From assembly GCA_035573895.1 (NCBI GenBank), contig DATLZR010000179.1, forward strand, positions 1-63,256: 63,256 bases of DNA, given 5' to 3'. A program made the position numbers and the translations under genes. Positions 17,776-26,885 of this stretch are shown here, piece after piece (the stretch's first letter is position 1; each line of letters begins with the position of its first letter). This stretch comes from Blastocatellia bacterium (GTDB lineage: Bacteria; Acidobacteriota; Blastocatellia; HR10). The notes under the pieces are model-generated. The model made no database searches. It was given only the letters and a program-made list of their open reading frames with translations, and was not told the origin of the DNA.

Positions 17776-19170
17776 CTAGGAGTCACTGTCGGAGTGTGAG
17801 GCCCGTTTCGTCCTTGGCTTGGTCACGTCGTACTTCTTCATCTTGCGCCAGAGGGTGGTGCGACTCATGCCGAGGTCCCTGGCCGCTTTTTCCAGGTTCC
17901 ATTGATTTCGCTCAATGGCCTCGACGATCAAATCGCGCTCGACGTCGTTGAGGGCCCGCTCGATCTCCTTTTTCGGCGGGTTATAACTGTGCTCGCGCAC
18001 CGAGGGGGGAAGTTCGGCGGGCGTGATCCATTCTCCCGAGGCCATGGCGACGGCCTGCTCGACGATGTTCTCCAGCTCGCGGATATTGCCGGGGAAGTCG
18101 TAATTGATGAGCAGCGACAGCGCCTGTTCGGTGAACCCGATTAGCGGCTTGCGCTCGCGCTCGCTGTAAATCCGAAGAAAATGATTGGCCAGTAGAGGAA
18201 TATCCCCGCGCCGGGCCCGCAGCGGCGGCAGATGGATCGAGATCACATTCAGGCGATAGAAGAGGTCCTCACGAAATTCTTTTCGCTTGATGGCCTCCTC
18301 GAGGTTGCGATTGGTGGCGGCGATGAATCGCACATCCACGGTGATGGTTCGATTTTCGCCCAATCGCCGAATGGTTTTGTCTTCGAGCGTCCGCAGCAGT
18401 TTGACCTGGATCGAAAGCGGCGTATCGCCGATTTCATCGAGAAAGAGCGTTCCTCCGTGAGCCTCCTCGATCAGGCCGCGACGGGCGGAGATCGCGCCGG
18501 TGAACGCGCCTTTGGCGTGACCGAACAATTCGCTTTCGAGAAGCTGCTCGGGGAAGGCGGCACAATTGATGGAGATGAACGGTCTGTCGGCCCGACGGCT
18601 CAGGTTGTGAATCGCTTTGGCGATGAGTTCTTTACCGGTACCGGTCTCGCCGGTAATGAGAACGGTCGCCTCGGTGGGTGCGATTTTTTTCACCTTCTCC
18701 AGAACGCGGAGCAGTTCCTTACTCTCGCCAATGATGTTCTCAAAGCCAAACCGGCGCTGGAATTGCTCGCGCAGTATTTCCACCTCCTTGCGGAGCTGCT
18801 TCCTCTCCAGGACATTGCGAATTCGATGCGTCAGCTCCTCCAGTTGGAACGGTTTGGTGATGTAATCGCATGCCCCGAGTTTCATCGCTTGAACGGCCGT
18901 TTCAACCGTCGCGTAGGCCGTCATCATCATCACTTCGGTTTCGGTCGAAGCCGAGCGAATCTGCTTGACAAGGTCCATGCCCGAATCGGGACCGATCTTC
19001 AAGTCCGTGAGAACAAGGTCATAGACCTCCCGCCCGATCTTGGCCAGGGCTTCGGAGACGCTGGCCGCCGTGTCCAGGCGGTATCCTTCCAGTTCCAGGA
19101 CATCAGTGAGAAGGCGGCGGACGGGCTCCTCATCGTCCACCACGAGGATTCGGAAATGGCTCGGTTCCAT
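17776..19170 (-). CDS. NtrC-family sigma-54-dependent response regulator
   Basis: A 464-residue activator. The start is ATG 19170 behind GGAAGGAG. The receiver spans 1-120, with acidic pocket VDDEE, phospho-acceptor Asp56 (LVLTDLKIG) and switch residues in MMTAYAT and TKPF. The AAA+ domain (about 145-380) has Walker A GETGTGKE and an intact sigma-54 contact loop GAFTGA (221-226), then [11 protein letters not shown] and the arginine-finger region [10 protein letters not shown]. The C-terminal Fis-type helix-turn-helix reads [22 protein letters not shown]. The hybrid histidine kinase lies 111 bp upstream on the same strand and is the probable phospho-donor. It is a candidate activator of the sigma-54 promoters at 26848 and 33383. 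Confidence 0.93.
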   Translation of the reverse strand: MEPSHFRILVVDDEEPVRRLLTDVLELEGYRLDTAASVSEALAKIGREVYDLVLTDLKIGPDSGMDLVKQIRSASTETEVMMMTAYATVETAVQAMKLGACDYITKPFQLEELTHRIRNVLERKQLRKEVEILREQFQRRFGFENIIGESKELLRVLEKVKKIAPTEATVLITGETGTGKELIAKAIHNLSRRADRPFISINCAAFPEQLLESELFGHAKGAFTGAISARRGLIEEAHGGTLFLDEIGDTPLSIQVKLLRTLEDKTIRRLGENRTITVDVRFIAATNRNLEEAIKRKEFREDLFYRLNVISIHLPPLRARRGDIPLLANHFLRIYSERERKPLIGFTEQALSLLINYDFPGNIRELENIVEQAVAMASGEWITPAELPPSVREHSYNPPKKEIERALNDVERDLIVEAIERNQWNLEKAARDLGMSRTTLWRKMKKYDVTKPRTKRASHSDSDS

Positions 19171-19281
19171 GATGCTCCTTCCGGCGTCATCGTCTGAGGG
19201 TGATGCCCCGTTCCGGCTGACACCAACCACCCGTGAGTAATGATTTTACTCAGTCGCTCCGTAAAAGCCAACGGGAAGCAT

Positions 19282-22188
19282 CTACTTGCTCAGACAGGTG
19301 ACAGTAGCCACTGCTTGACGCAGTTCGTGCAGCTTGGGAGGCTTGCTGAGGATGAAATCCACTTCCGCCGGGACGTTTCCTTCGGCTCCGAAACGTTTGC
19401 CCCAACCGGTGAGCAGGATCACCGGTGTAGCAGCCGACGTCCGTTTCACGAGTCGGGCGACCTCCCGGCCATCAAGATGCGGCATCCCCAGGTCCGTGAT
19501 CACAACATCGAAGGGACGGCCCTGCTGCTGCGCCGCGTAAAAGGTTTCCATCCCCTCGTGTCCACCTTCAGCGACCTCCACCCTGTGGCCATCAATCTCC
19601 AGCATCTCTTTGATCAAATCGAGCACGGCAGGCTCATCATCAATAGCCAGGATGTGGAGCGGGCGGATCCCTCCAACGTGGTCCTCTCGTGCCGCTGCTC
19701 GGGTGGGCGACACCACAGGCTGGAGAGGGAAGATCAACCGAACTGTCGTTCCCTTTCCCAGTTCGCTCTCGATCTCGATCTCTCCATTATGTCGCTGCAT
19801 GATGCCATAAACCATCGCCAGCCCCAGCCCCGTTCCTTTCTCCCCCTTCGTCGTGTAGAACGGTTCGAGGCAGCGGTCCCGGGTTTTTTCATCCATCCCG
19901 GTTCCGGTATCGCTCACCTCGATGACAAGCTCTGTGAAAGAGGCGGGGACTGCTCCTTCGGGGGGCTCCCGCGTCGGCCGTGAAGCGGCCTGACGGGTGT
20001 AGGATCGAAGGGTGATCGTCCCACCGAGGGGCATTGCATCAACGGCGTTCAAAATGAGATTGGTCAGAGCCTCACGGATTTCACTTTCGATGCCAGGCAG
20101 CGGAGGAAGATCGGGTGCCACATCGGTCTTCACATCAATCACAATGCCGCGTTCCTGTGGCATATCGCGCCAGCGCGGGCGGGTCAACTCGACGACCTGT
20201 CTCACGACCTCAGCGACATTGACGGGCAGGACGATCTCCTGCTCTTCCCGCTGGCGATAGAACTCCCTCATACGGGTGACAATCTGCGCGATGTCCAGAC
20301 CGGAAGTCTTGATCATCTGAAGGTAATGTCGTAGGCGCTCCGGCAGGTTCTCCTGCTCCAGAAGCAGATCGGCGTATCCGACAATGGGCGACAGGGCGTT
20401 ACTGATGTCGTGGGCGATGCCCGAGGCCATCTGTCCCAGAGCCTGCAATCGTTCATGTTGCATGAGCGCGTGCTGAGTGCGGCGGAGATCGTCGTAAGCC
20501 CGTTGCACGTGCTGGCGTAATCGCGCCTGATGAGCGGCCAGCGAGATATGCTGGCGCAGCATCTGGAGGAATTCGATCTCCTGGGGCTGAAAGCCATCGG
20601 TGGGCTGACGGGCGACAATCAGGATGCCTTCGGGAGACTCTCCCGCCCCCAAGGGCACAGCCACCAGCGACCCCAGCCCCGCTTGAGCCAGTACTGCCCC
20701 TACGGCTGCCCGGGAGGATCGCAAATCGCTGAGGGAGACGACCTGGCCTTCCAAACAGCGGGCAAGTTCTCCCAGGTCCGACAGCTCCATAATCGCACTC
20801 GAGAGGAAGGGGACTCGGGGGGCAAATAAAGGATCTCGGCTTCGCGTCGCCGTGAAGGCAAACGTTTTAGCGCTTGCATCCAGGAGACCGATCCCGACAA
20901 AATCCACCGGCAAATCCTCCACCAGCCGTTCTGCGACGACCTCAAAAATGCTTTCCAGTTCCGCCTGAGCAAGGATAGCCTGAGTGATGTGGCTGAGGAG
21001 GGTGATGCGGCTGAGCTGTTGTCGGAGCCCCTCTTCAGCCCGCCGGCGCTCGGTGATGTCTGTGGCCATGGCTCCTAAGTAAAGCCGTCCGACGGCATCC
21101 TGAAAGGGAAAGGAAAAGACAAGCAACTCGGCGGGCGAGCCATCAGGCCGCAGTATCCTCAAAGATAGCTCCATCGGTCGCCCCTCGGACAAAACGAGGA
21201 TGTCAGTGCAACGGAACTGATGGGCCGTCTCAGTCGGCCAGAGATCGGCGTCCGTTTTCCCCAACACGTCGTCAAGGGTCCTCTGAAAGAAACGCTCGAA
21301 GGTTTGGTTCACGTAGACGTACCGTCCCGCTGCATCCTTCATGAACGCGATGGCCGGACTGTGATTCATGAATGCCTCGAACCGCGCCTCACTTTCTCGA
21401 AGCTGCTGCTCCACTCGTTTGCACTCGGTGATGTCCTCGACCATTCCCAGAGCATAGCCGATCTCGCCCTGCATCTGAAGCGTCGTCACAGTTAAGTTCG
21501 CCCAGCGAATTTCCCCCGTTTTCCTGACGTATCGCTTCTCTGAGCGATAACAGGTCAGTTGCCTGGTGAGGAGTTTTTGGAAAGCCGCCAGATCTTCCGC
21601 AATGTCTTCCGGGTGGGTGACGTCCATGAAAGTGAGACCGGTCAGCTCCGTCACGGTGTAGCCGAGCATATCCGCGAGGGCCTGATTGGCCTCGACTATG
21701 CGGCCATCCTGATTGATGAGCGCTATGCCGATGGGAGCCTCCTCGAACAGTTTGCGGAATCGTTCTTCGCTCTCTTGCTGAGAATCTTCCGCCCGCTCAC
21801 GCTCCACCCGTTCTTCGACTTCCCGCAAAGCGCGACGGACCACCGGAGCTAACCGGCTCAACCGATCTTTCAGGACGTAATCGGTCGCACCACTATTGAG
21901 GGACTCAATCGCCCGCTCCTCTCCGATGGCCCCGGAAACGACAATGTAAGGAACGCGCGGACACTTCCGTTGAGCCAGAGATAAAGCCGCTAACCCATCG
22001 AAGGTAGGAAGGCTGAACTCCAAGATGATCAGATCCGGCCGGAACTCATCGAGGGCAGACGCAAAGGCCGTCTGGGTCTCGACCCTCAACGATTCAAAAG
22101 CGTACCCCGCTTTCTCCAGTTCCCGACGGATCAACTCTGTATCATGCGGGTCATCCCCCAGGATGAGGATCCGAAGCTTTTCGTCCAT
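19282..22188 (-). CDS. Hybrid sensor histidine kinase: pseudo-receiver, two PAS, GAF, kinase, receiver
   Basis: A 968-residue soluble protein. The start is ATG 22188, preceded by AAGGAGG. The N-terminal CheY-like domain (1-125) keeps the acidic pair (Asp12-Asp13) and the Lys switch (YVLKDRL). The phospho-acceptor position is Glu57 (LIILEFSLP; codon 22018-22020 is GAG on the minus strand). Two PAS/PAC modules (about 145-390), a GAF domain (about 400-560) and a dimerisation domain with the phospho-His motif SGIAHDISNALSP follow. The ATPase domain has N-box LTNLILNAVDAM, DTGTGMD and GTGLGLAM. The C-terminal receiver has a normal Asp in VVITDLGMP. There are no membrane helices, so the signal is cytoplasmic. 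It probably works with the NtrC-type regulator just downstream. Confidence 0.92.
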   Translation of the reverse strand: MDEKLRILILGDDPHDTELIRRELEKAGYAFESLRVETQTAFASALDEFRPDLIILEFSLPTFDGLAALSLAQRKCPRVPYIVVSGAIGEERAIESLNSGATDYVLKDRLSRLAPVVRRALREVEERVERERAEDSQQESEERFRKLFEEAPIGIALINQDGRIVEANQALADMLGYTVTELTGLTFMDVTHPEDIAEDLAAFQKLLTRQLTCYRSEKRYVRKTGEIRWANLTVTTLQMQGEIGYALGMVEDITECKRVEQQLRESEARFEAFMNHSPAIAFMKDAAGRYVYVNQTFERFFQRTLDDVLGKTDADLWPTETAHQFRCTDILVLSEGRPMELSLRILRPDGSPAELLVFSFPFQDAVGRLYLGAMATDITERRRAEEGLRQQLSRITLLSHITQAILAQAELESIFEVVAERLVEDLPVDFVGIGLLDASAKTFAFTATRSRDPLFAPRVPFLSSAIMELSDLGELARCLEGQVVSLSDLRSSRAAVGAVLAQAGLGSLVAVPLGAGESPEGILIVARQPTDGFQPQEIEFLQMLRQHISLAAHQARLRQHVQRAYDDLRRTQHALMQHERLQALGQMASGIAHDISNALSPIVGYADLLLEQENLPERLRHYLQMIKTSGLDIAQIVTRMREFYRQREEQEIVLPVNVAEVVRQVVELTRPRWRDMPQERGIVIDVKTDVAPDLPPLPGIESEIREALTNLILNAVDAMPLGGTITLRSYTRQAASRPTREPPEGAVPASFTELVIEVSDTGTGMDEKTRDRCLEPFYTTKGEKGTGLGLAMVYGIMQRHNGEIEIESELGKGTTVRLIFPLQPVVSPTRAAAREDHVGGIRPLHILAIDDEPAVLDLIKEMLEIDGHRVEVAEGGHEGMETFYAAQQQGRPFDVVITDLGMPHLDGREVARLVKRTSAATPVILLTGWGKRFGAEGNVPAEVDFILSKPPKLHELRQAVATVTCLSK

Positions 22189-22270
22189 GTGCCTCCTTTC
22201 TGGCAAACGTCCTCATCGGATGGAAGCCCCTGCCCCGCTTCCACCGGCACCGGACGGCACCAATAATCTA

Positions 22271-22293
22271 GTGGCGCAAGCTTTCCGGCATGC
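22271..22293. repeat. Partial copy of the REP-like palindrome family
   Basis: GTGGCGCAAGCTTTCCGGC (22271-22289) resembles one arm of the palindromic elements at 43502-43578 and 51890-51944. It lies between the two divergent kinase genes. The second arm is degenerate. Confidence 0.4.
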
Positions 22294-22450
22294 ACAGAAG
22301 CCGCAGATTCGAAAATCTGCCCTCCTCTGGATTAAGCTTTTCACCCATGCGTACGTGCGCCCCGAACAGTACGGTGATCGTCATTCCCTATTCCCCTCAA
22401 CCTACGGCCCGCTCCAGCGGTCAAAGGAGTCGCAATACGACGCCGCCTAT

Positions 22451-22456
22451 ATTATA
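22451..22456 (-). promoter_or_regulatory. -10 element for the hybrid kinase gene
   Basis: The plus-strand ATTATA is a perfect TATAAT on the minus strand, about 260 bp upstream of the kinase ATG. The -35 region is weak, so this is tentative. Confidence 0.35.
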
Positions 22457-22514
22457 CACGGGATTGAGGAGAGAACGAGGATACTCGCATCCTGTTCGGT
22501 GGGAACCCTTGAGT

Positions 22515-22543
22515 TTGCCGTGAGCTGGCGTGACCTGTATGCT
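22515..22543 (+). promoter_or_regulatory. Probable sigma-70-type promoter of the second kinase/regulator operon
   Basis: TTGCCG (22515-22520), a 17-bp spacer and TATGCT (22538-22543) lie 130 bp before the ATG at 22673. Each hexamer has four of six consensus bases. The rest of the 484-bp divergent gap holds no gene. Confidence 0.4.
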
Positions 22544-22672
22544 AAAAAATGATGAAACCCGGGGCGACGCGGACGCCTGAATCTGCGGAAAATACGGGTG
22601 GAAACCCGCGCTCTTGAATCGGATGGCCGATCCCTTTACACGCCGTGGTTGCGCAGCTATCATCGAGGAGCG

Positions 22673-23968
22673 ATGAAGTTGGCTGCTCCATTTGCGCGCA
22701 TCTTCAAGCGAGCAGTGCCACAGCCGGGCGACCATCGGGTTCTCCGGGACTTCAATCGCTCGCTGATGCTCATCGTTGATCCGGAAGCGCTCCAGGCGAG
22801 CATCGCCGCTCGAATTCAAGAACTGTTCCGGCCCGAGCGCATCCTGATTTTTCACAGCGACCCCGAGAGGGAAATCTTCTCCCTCGGCTTTGCTTCCGGG
22901 GTGACGGCGGAAGAAGTGACAGGCGCGCACCTGCGGCGGCAGGGGCAACTGGCCCGTTGGTTGCTGGTCAATGAAACGTGTCTCGTTGTGCCGGAGCAGC
23001 GCGGTGTCTATGAATATCTGAGCGAGGACGAGCAACGGCTGCTGGACCGATTGCAGATTCGCATCTGTGTTCCGCTGATCGCGCTGAATCGCCTGGCGGG
23101 AGTCATCATGCTCGGCTGGTCGCAGCCCGATTGGATGCTCGATCATTCTGAGCGCGAGCTGTTGCGGTTGCTGGGCAGTCAGGCGGGCCTGGCCCTGGAA
23201 AATGCCGTGCTCTCGCGCCAGCAGCAGGATCGTCTCCGGCGGCTCTATCGAGCGGAACGGTTGGCCGCCGCCGGGCAGCTCGCCGCCGGCGTCGCCCACG
23301 AGATCCGAAATCCCCTGACGGCCATCCGGTCCACCATCCAATACATCTTGCGCGACTACCCGGAGGGCAGTCCAAAACGGGACCTGATCCACGAACTGCT
23401 CAGCGAAGTGGATCGGATTGATCGAACCGTCAACGGGTTGCTCAGCCTGACCCGCTCGAGCCCCTTCAATCCCGAACCGGTGGACGTGGTGGATCTTTTG
23501 CAGGAGTTGCTGGTTCTGGTGAGGATTCAGGCCGAGCGCCAGAACGTTCGGATCGAAGAGCACTATGATCGGCGCTCCCTGCGCGTCCTCGGCGAAGCCA
23601 ATCAACTGAAGCAACTCTTCCTCAACCTCTTCGTGAATGCCCTCCAGGCGATGCCCCAGGGAGGAACACTCTCGGTCAGTGTTACGTCGTCGGCGTGGTC
23701 GCCGCAGGGATGGCTGCAGATCACCGTTCGAGATACCGGGATCGGCATCCCGCCGGAAAATCTGGACAAAGTGTTCGATCCCTTCTTCACCACCAAGCGC
23801 GACGGGACTGGCCTGGGCCTTTTCCTCGGCTATGGGATCGTCGAGCGTCACGGCGGAGAAATTGAACTTCAGAGCCGCGTCGGCGAGGGAACAACGGTGA
23901 CGATTCGTCTGCCCCTGATCAAACACGAGGGGGAGAGAGTCGGCGCGGTGGGGGAATCGGCGCGATGA
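22673..23968 (+). CDS. Soluble sensor histidine kinase, GAF-like sensor
   Basis: A 431-residue kinase without membrane segments. The start is ATG 22673 (GAGGAG just upstream, short spacing); a GTG at 22598 would add 25 residues. The first about 195 residues look like a divergent GAF domain (VCVPLIALNRLAGVIMLGW-type core). The dimerisation and phosphotransfer domain follows, with GQLAAGVAHEIRNPLTAI carrying the phospho-His. The ATPase domain has N-box NLFVNALQAMPQGG, DTGIGIPPENLDKVFDPFFTTK and GTGLGLFLGYGI. It overlaps the response regulator gene by 4 nt (ATGA), so the two form a cognate pair in one operon. Confidence 0.92.
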   Translation: MKLAAPFARIFKRAVPQPGDHRVLRDFNRSLMLIVDPEALQASIAARIQELFRPERILIFHSDPEREIFSLGFASGVTAEEVTGAHLRRQGQLARWLLVNETCLVVPEQRGVYEYLSEDEQRLLDRLQIRICVPLIALNRLAGVIMLGWSQPDWMLDHSERELLRLLGSQAGLALENAVLSRQQQDRLRRLYRAERLAAAGQLAAGVAHEIRNPLTAIRSTIQYILRDYPEGSPKRDLIHELLSEVDRIDRTVNGLLSLTRSSPFNPEPVDVVDLLQELLVLVRIQAERQNVRIEEHYDRRSLRVLGEANQLKQLFLNLFVNALQAMPQGGTLSVSVTSSAWSPQGWLQITVRDTGIGIPPENLDKVFDPFFTTKRDGTGLGLFLGYGIVERHGGEIELQSRVGEGTTVTIRLPLIKHEGERVGAVGESAR

Positions 23969-25377
23969 ACCGCATCCTGATCGTTGACGACGAGAAACAG
24001 ATTCGGCGCATCCTGTCGGTATTGCTTGCCGAGCGCGGATATGAGGTGGCCGAGGCCGAATCGGGAGAGGAGGCGCTCTCCCGGTTCTCCGACTTGCGCC
24101 CGACTCTCGTTTTGCTCGATCTCAGTTTGCCCGGCATGGACGGCCTGGAAGTGCTGCGGCAGTTGCTCCAGCGCGATCCTCAGCTCGATTGCATCATCAT
24201 GACGGCCTACGGGACGATCCGCACGGCGGTCGAAGCCATGCGCCTGGGAGCCTTCGACTATTTGACCAAACCGTTCGATAATGACGAGCTGCTGCTCATC
24301 ATCGAACGGGCGCTGGAACGGCGCCGATTGCGGGCCGAAGTCGAAGAGTTGCGGACCGAGTTGCATGCCCGCTATGGCTTGAGCGAGATCATCGGGATCA
24401 GTCCGGCGATGCGGGAGATCCTTCGGCTGGTGGCGCGAGCGGCTGAGACCGATATGACCGTTTTGATCAGCGGGGAGTCGGGAACGGGAAAAGAGGTCAT
24501 TGCCCGCGCCCTCCACCGGCAGAGCAAGCGCGCTGCCGGCCCGTTTGTCGCCGTCAATTGCGGTGCCATCCCACCGACGTTGTTTGAGGCCGAATTCTTC
24601 GGCTATGAGAAGGGAGCGTTCACCGATGCCCGGCAGAGCCGCCCGGGGAAATTCGAGCTGGCTGCGGGAGGAACGCTCTTTCTGGACGAGGTCGGGGATA
24701 TTCCCCTTGAAGCGCAGGGGAAACTCCTGCGGGCGCTCGAAGAGCGGGCGGTCACGCGATTGGGTGCAGGCAATCCCACTCCGGTTGATGTCCGCGTCGT
24801 TGCCGCCACGCATAAGGACCTGGAACAGGCCATGGCGCGAGGCGAGTTCCGCGACGATCTCTACTGGCGATTGAACGTCGTCAGAATCCATCTCCCGCCT
24901 TTGCGAGAACGGCGAGAGGATATTCCCCTGCTGCTCGATCATCTCCTCGATCGCTTGAATCGCGAGCTGGGCGTGGGCGTTGTGGCGATCACCTCCGAGG
25001 CGCGGCAGCTCCTGATCGAGTATGACTGGCCGGGAAACGTGCGCGAGATGGAGAATACGCTCCGCCAGGCCATGCTCCTGTGCGAAGGAGGGACCATCAC
25101 CGCCGACGACCTCCCGCCACGCATTCGCGGGGAGACGTCAGCGAAGGCTCCCCACTGGGCCGATGAATTCAGCCATCTGACGCTCGCTGACGCCGTGCGG
25201 CGAGCCAGCGAGCACCTGGAGAAGCGACTGATCCTCGCGCGTCTGGCTCAGTACGGCGGCAATCGAACGCTCACCGCCGAAAGCCTCGGCATCAGCCGCA
25301 AGACGCTCTTCAACAAAATGCGCCAGTACGGAATCGCCGGCGCCGAGCAAGAAGCCCAGGATGAGAGCGGCCACTGA
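23965..25377 (+). CDS. NtrC-family sigma-54 activator with GAFTDA loop
   Basis: A 470-residue response regulator, translationally coupled to the kinase gene by a 4-nt overlap. The receiver has phospho-acceptor Asp52 (LVLLDLSLPGMDG), TAYGT and TKPFD. The AAA+ domain has Walker A GESGTGKE (170-177). The L1 loop reads GAFTDA (217-222) instead of the usual [17 protein letters not shown] and REDLYWRLNV-like RDDLYWRLNV follow. The C-terminal helix-turn-helix is TAESLGISRKTLFNKMRQYG. The Gly-to-Asp change in the loop occurs in other activators of this family and need not abolish sigma-54 contact. It is the second candidate for binding the palindromes at 26744 and 33269. Confidence 0.93.
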   Translation: MNRILIVDDEKQIRRILSVLLAERGYEVAEAESGEEALSRFSDLRPTLVLLDLSLPGMDGLEVLRQLLQRDPQLDCIIMTAYGTIRTAVEAMRLGAFDYLTKPFDNDELLLIIERALERRRLRAEVEELRTELHARYGLSEIIGISPAMREILRLVARAAETDMTVLISGESGTGKEVIARALHRQSKRAAGPFVAVNCGAIPPTLFEAEFFGYEKGAFTDARQSRPGKFELAAGGTLFLDEVGDIPLEAQGKLLRALEERAVTRLGAGNPTPVDVRVVAATHKDLEQAMARGEFRDDLYWRLNVVRIHLPPLRERREDIPLLLDHLLDRLNRELGVGVVAITSEARQLLIEYDWPGNVREMENTLRQAMLLCEGGTITADDLPPRIRGETSAKAPHWADEFSHLTLADAVRRASEHLEKRLILARLAQYGGNRTLTAESLGISRKTLFNKMRQYGIAGAEQEAQDESGH

Positions 25378-25965
25378 TTGCGCCCGCTGCGTAATGGCGG
25401 CCTTCCAAATGCACCAGCTCGCATGATGCGGACGCTCCCGACCTCCGGCCGAGAACCATATTTCCAAAAGCTTTCACGGTTGAGGAACACGCCTTTGCTT
25501 TTGTTGCTTTTGCCCGAGCACGGGCAGAGCGTCATGAGACAAGGCCCCGAGTGCGCCCCTTCGGCCAGGACCTCTGGATTTTGCCGGGCAGAACCTCTGC
25601 TCCACCGGGGATGGTCGAGAAAACATCCTGCCGACGAAGAAGCGGTTGGAATCTTCCGGAAAAGGCAGTCTGATTCGCGCAGCACGAAGAGCGCAGCCCC
25701 ATCACTTCCGGGGTACGGCATCGCCTCACAGCAGAGACTCGAGGACAACCCCTCGCTCCGTTCCGAGGGGCTGCGGCAGCAACGAGCGGATAAGCTCCAA
25801 CGGCCCTCCACGCAACGGGCGGTCGGGGACGCGTTCGGTCCCGATAGAATCTGAGGGATTCATCGGCGTGTTTAACGGCCGAGGGCGGGCCGATAAGGTC
25901 CGACTGAAGGGGAAAAGTCCCGCGTGTGCCATTCTCGGGTTCTTCATGGCTTCATCCCGACCATC
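25378..25965. other. Intergenic, no gene recognised
   Basis: 588 bp between converging genes. The open frames (the longest spans 25378-25854 on the plus strand) have no ribosome-binding site and low-complexity translations. No clear terminator hairpin follows the regulator gene. Confidence 0.45.
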
Positions 25966-26523
25966 TCATCGCAACAAATCTCGCAGATTGATCTCCAGCC
26001 CGGGGAACAGTCCAGGTTGAAACGTCTCCCCTTCGCTGACGCTTGCCGTGCGCAAGTAGCCTTTCTCCTCGGCATGATATTCCTCGATGGTCAGGGCATC
26101 CGGATCCACGATCCAGTACCAGGGAACTCCGGCTGCAAAGTAGGCGTTGAACTTCACCACGCGATCCCTGGCCAAGCTGTGCGGCGAGAGAATCTCTGCC
26201 ACCAAGTCAGGCGCCCCATGAATTTTCCCATCCTCCTCGTGGTAACGGTCCTGGTGCTCCGGGCTCAGGTAAACGATGTCAGGGATGTAGATGCGGTCCC
26301 CAGTCAGAAGAACGTCAATCTCAATCCACACAACACCGAGATGCTGAGCGCTGACGTGATTGTCCAAGGTCGCTCCCAGCCGCATGACGAGCTTCTGGTG
26401 CCTGGCATGTGGTCTCACCATGAGAATGGCTTCCCCCTGTTCAAACTCATAATCCGGTGGCCCCTCGGGTAAAGCGAGAAACTCTTCCTTGCTCATTCTC
26501 TGTTTGAGTGGATGAATGACCAT
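25966..26523 (-). CDS. Uma2-family (DUF820) putative endonuclease-like protein
   Basis: A 185-residue protein with the PD-(D/E)xK-like DUF820/Uma2 pattern: YEFEQGEAI, Arg/His-rich first helix (HARHQKLVMRLGATLD), IYIPDIVYL (catalytic-type Asp), and PDLVAEILSPHSLARDRVVKFNAYFAAGVPWYWIVDP (Glu and Lys of the core; written from separate motifs across residues 105-140). The start is ATG 26523 with GGAGGA upstream. The family is abundant in cyanobacteria, Chloroflexi and acidobacteria. Its biochemical role is not established, though it resembles restriction-type nucleases and is often found beside mobile DNA. Here a MITE-like element begins 49 bp upstream of its start. Confidence 0.82.
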   Translation of the reverse strand: MVIHPLKQRMSKEEFLALPEGPPDYEFEQGEAILMVRPHARHQKLVMRLGATLDNHVSAQHLGVVWIEIDVLLTGDRIYIPDIVYLSPEHQDRYHEEDGKIHGAPDLVAEILSPHSLARDRVVKFNAYFAAGVPWYWIVDPDALTIEEYHAEEKGYLRTASVSEGETFQPGLFPGLEINLRDLLR

Positions 26524-26571
26524 CCTGCTTCCTCCGACATCAATTGCGGCTGATCAGGCGATCTACCGGAA

Positions 26572-26668
26572 GCCATCTTGGCTCATGTCTAAAGCGAGTG
26601 CGCAATATGGAGGAATCCACCACTCCTCGGTCGTTGCTGCACCGGTTCTAGACATGAGCCGCCATCTT
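26572..26668. mobile_element. 81-bp MITE-like element with 12-bp terminal inverted repeats and 8-bp target duplication
   Basis: The element spans 26580-26660. Its ends are perfect inverted repeats GGCTCATGTCTA (26580-26591) and TAGACATGAGCC (26649-26660). The same octamer GCCATCTT abuts both ends (26572-26579 and 26661-26668), as expected for an 8-bp target-site duplication. It is too short to encode a transposase. No transposase with matching ends is present in the window, so mobilisation would be in trans. The intact repeats suggest a recent insertion. Confidence 0.7.
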
Positions 26669-26743
26669 TCGGCTGACTCAAAAAGCAAGCTTCATGCTAT
26701 CACCCTCCTATCGGGGAGTCAACCGAGATGATCTCTCGTCAAA

Positions 26744-26785
26744 TGTGTAACGGATTACACACGGGTGGGTAACCGATTACCCACC
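26744..26785. promoter_or_regulatory. Twin palindromic activator sites (UAS), copy A
   Basis: Two palindromes share the core GTAA-N4-TTAC. The first is TGTGTAA/TTACACA with centre CGGA (26744-26761). The second is GGTGGGTAA/TTACCCACC with centre CCGA (26764-26785). Their centres are exactly 22 bp apart, two helical turns. They lie about 75 bp upstream of the sigma-54 -24 element, the right range for an enhancer-binding protein. A TGAAAAATAA tract follows at 26814-26823. The same arrangement recurs at 33269-33348. Confidence 0.75.
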
Positions 26786-26847
26786 GCCAACGGGTATGGC
26801 CTTCTGCTTGGACTGAAAAATAACGACTTCGCTCCTCCGACGACTTT

Positions 26848-26863
26848 TGGCATGGTGCTTGCA
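26848..26863 (+). promoter_or_regulatory. Sigma-54 (-24/-12) promoter of the AraC-type regulator gene
   Basis: TGGCATGGTGCTTGCA matches the sigma-54 consensus TGGCAYG-N4-TTGCW with GG at 26849-26850 and GC at 26861-26862, the obligatory 12-bp offset. Transcription should start near 26873-26875, giving a leader of only about 12 nt before ATG 26886. Confidence 0.78.
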
Positions 26864-26885
26864 TTAAGCGAGCTGAGACGGTGTT

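Noticed and set aside
22421-24942. Long minus-strand frames opposite the second kinase/regulator operon
   Set aside because: They mirror two well-defined coding sequences, with no start signals and no domains.
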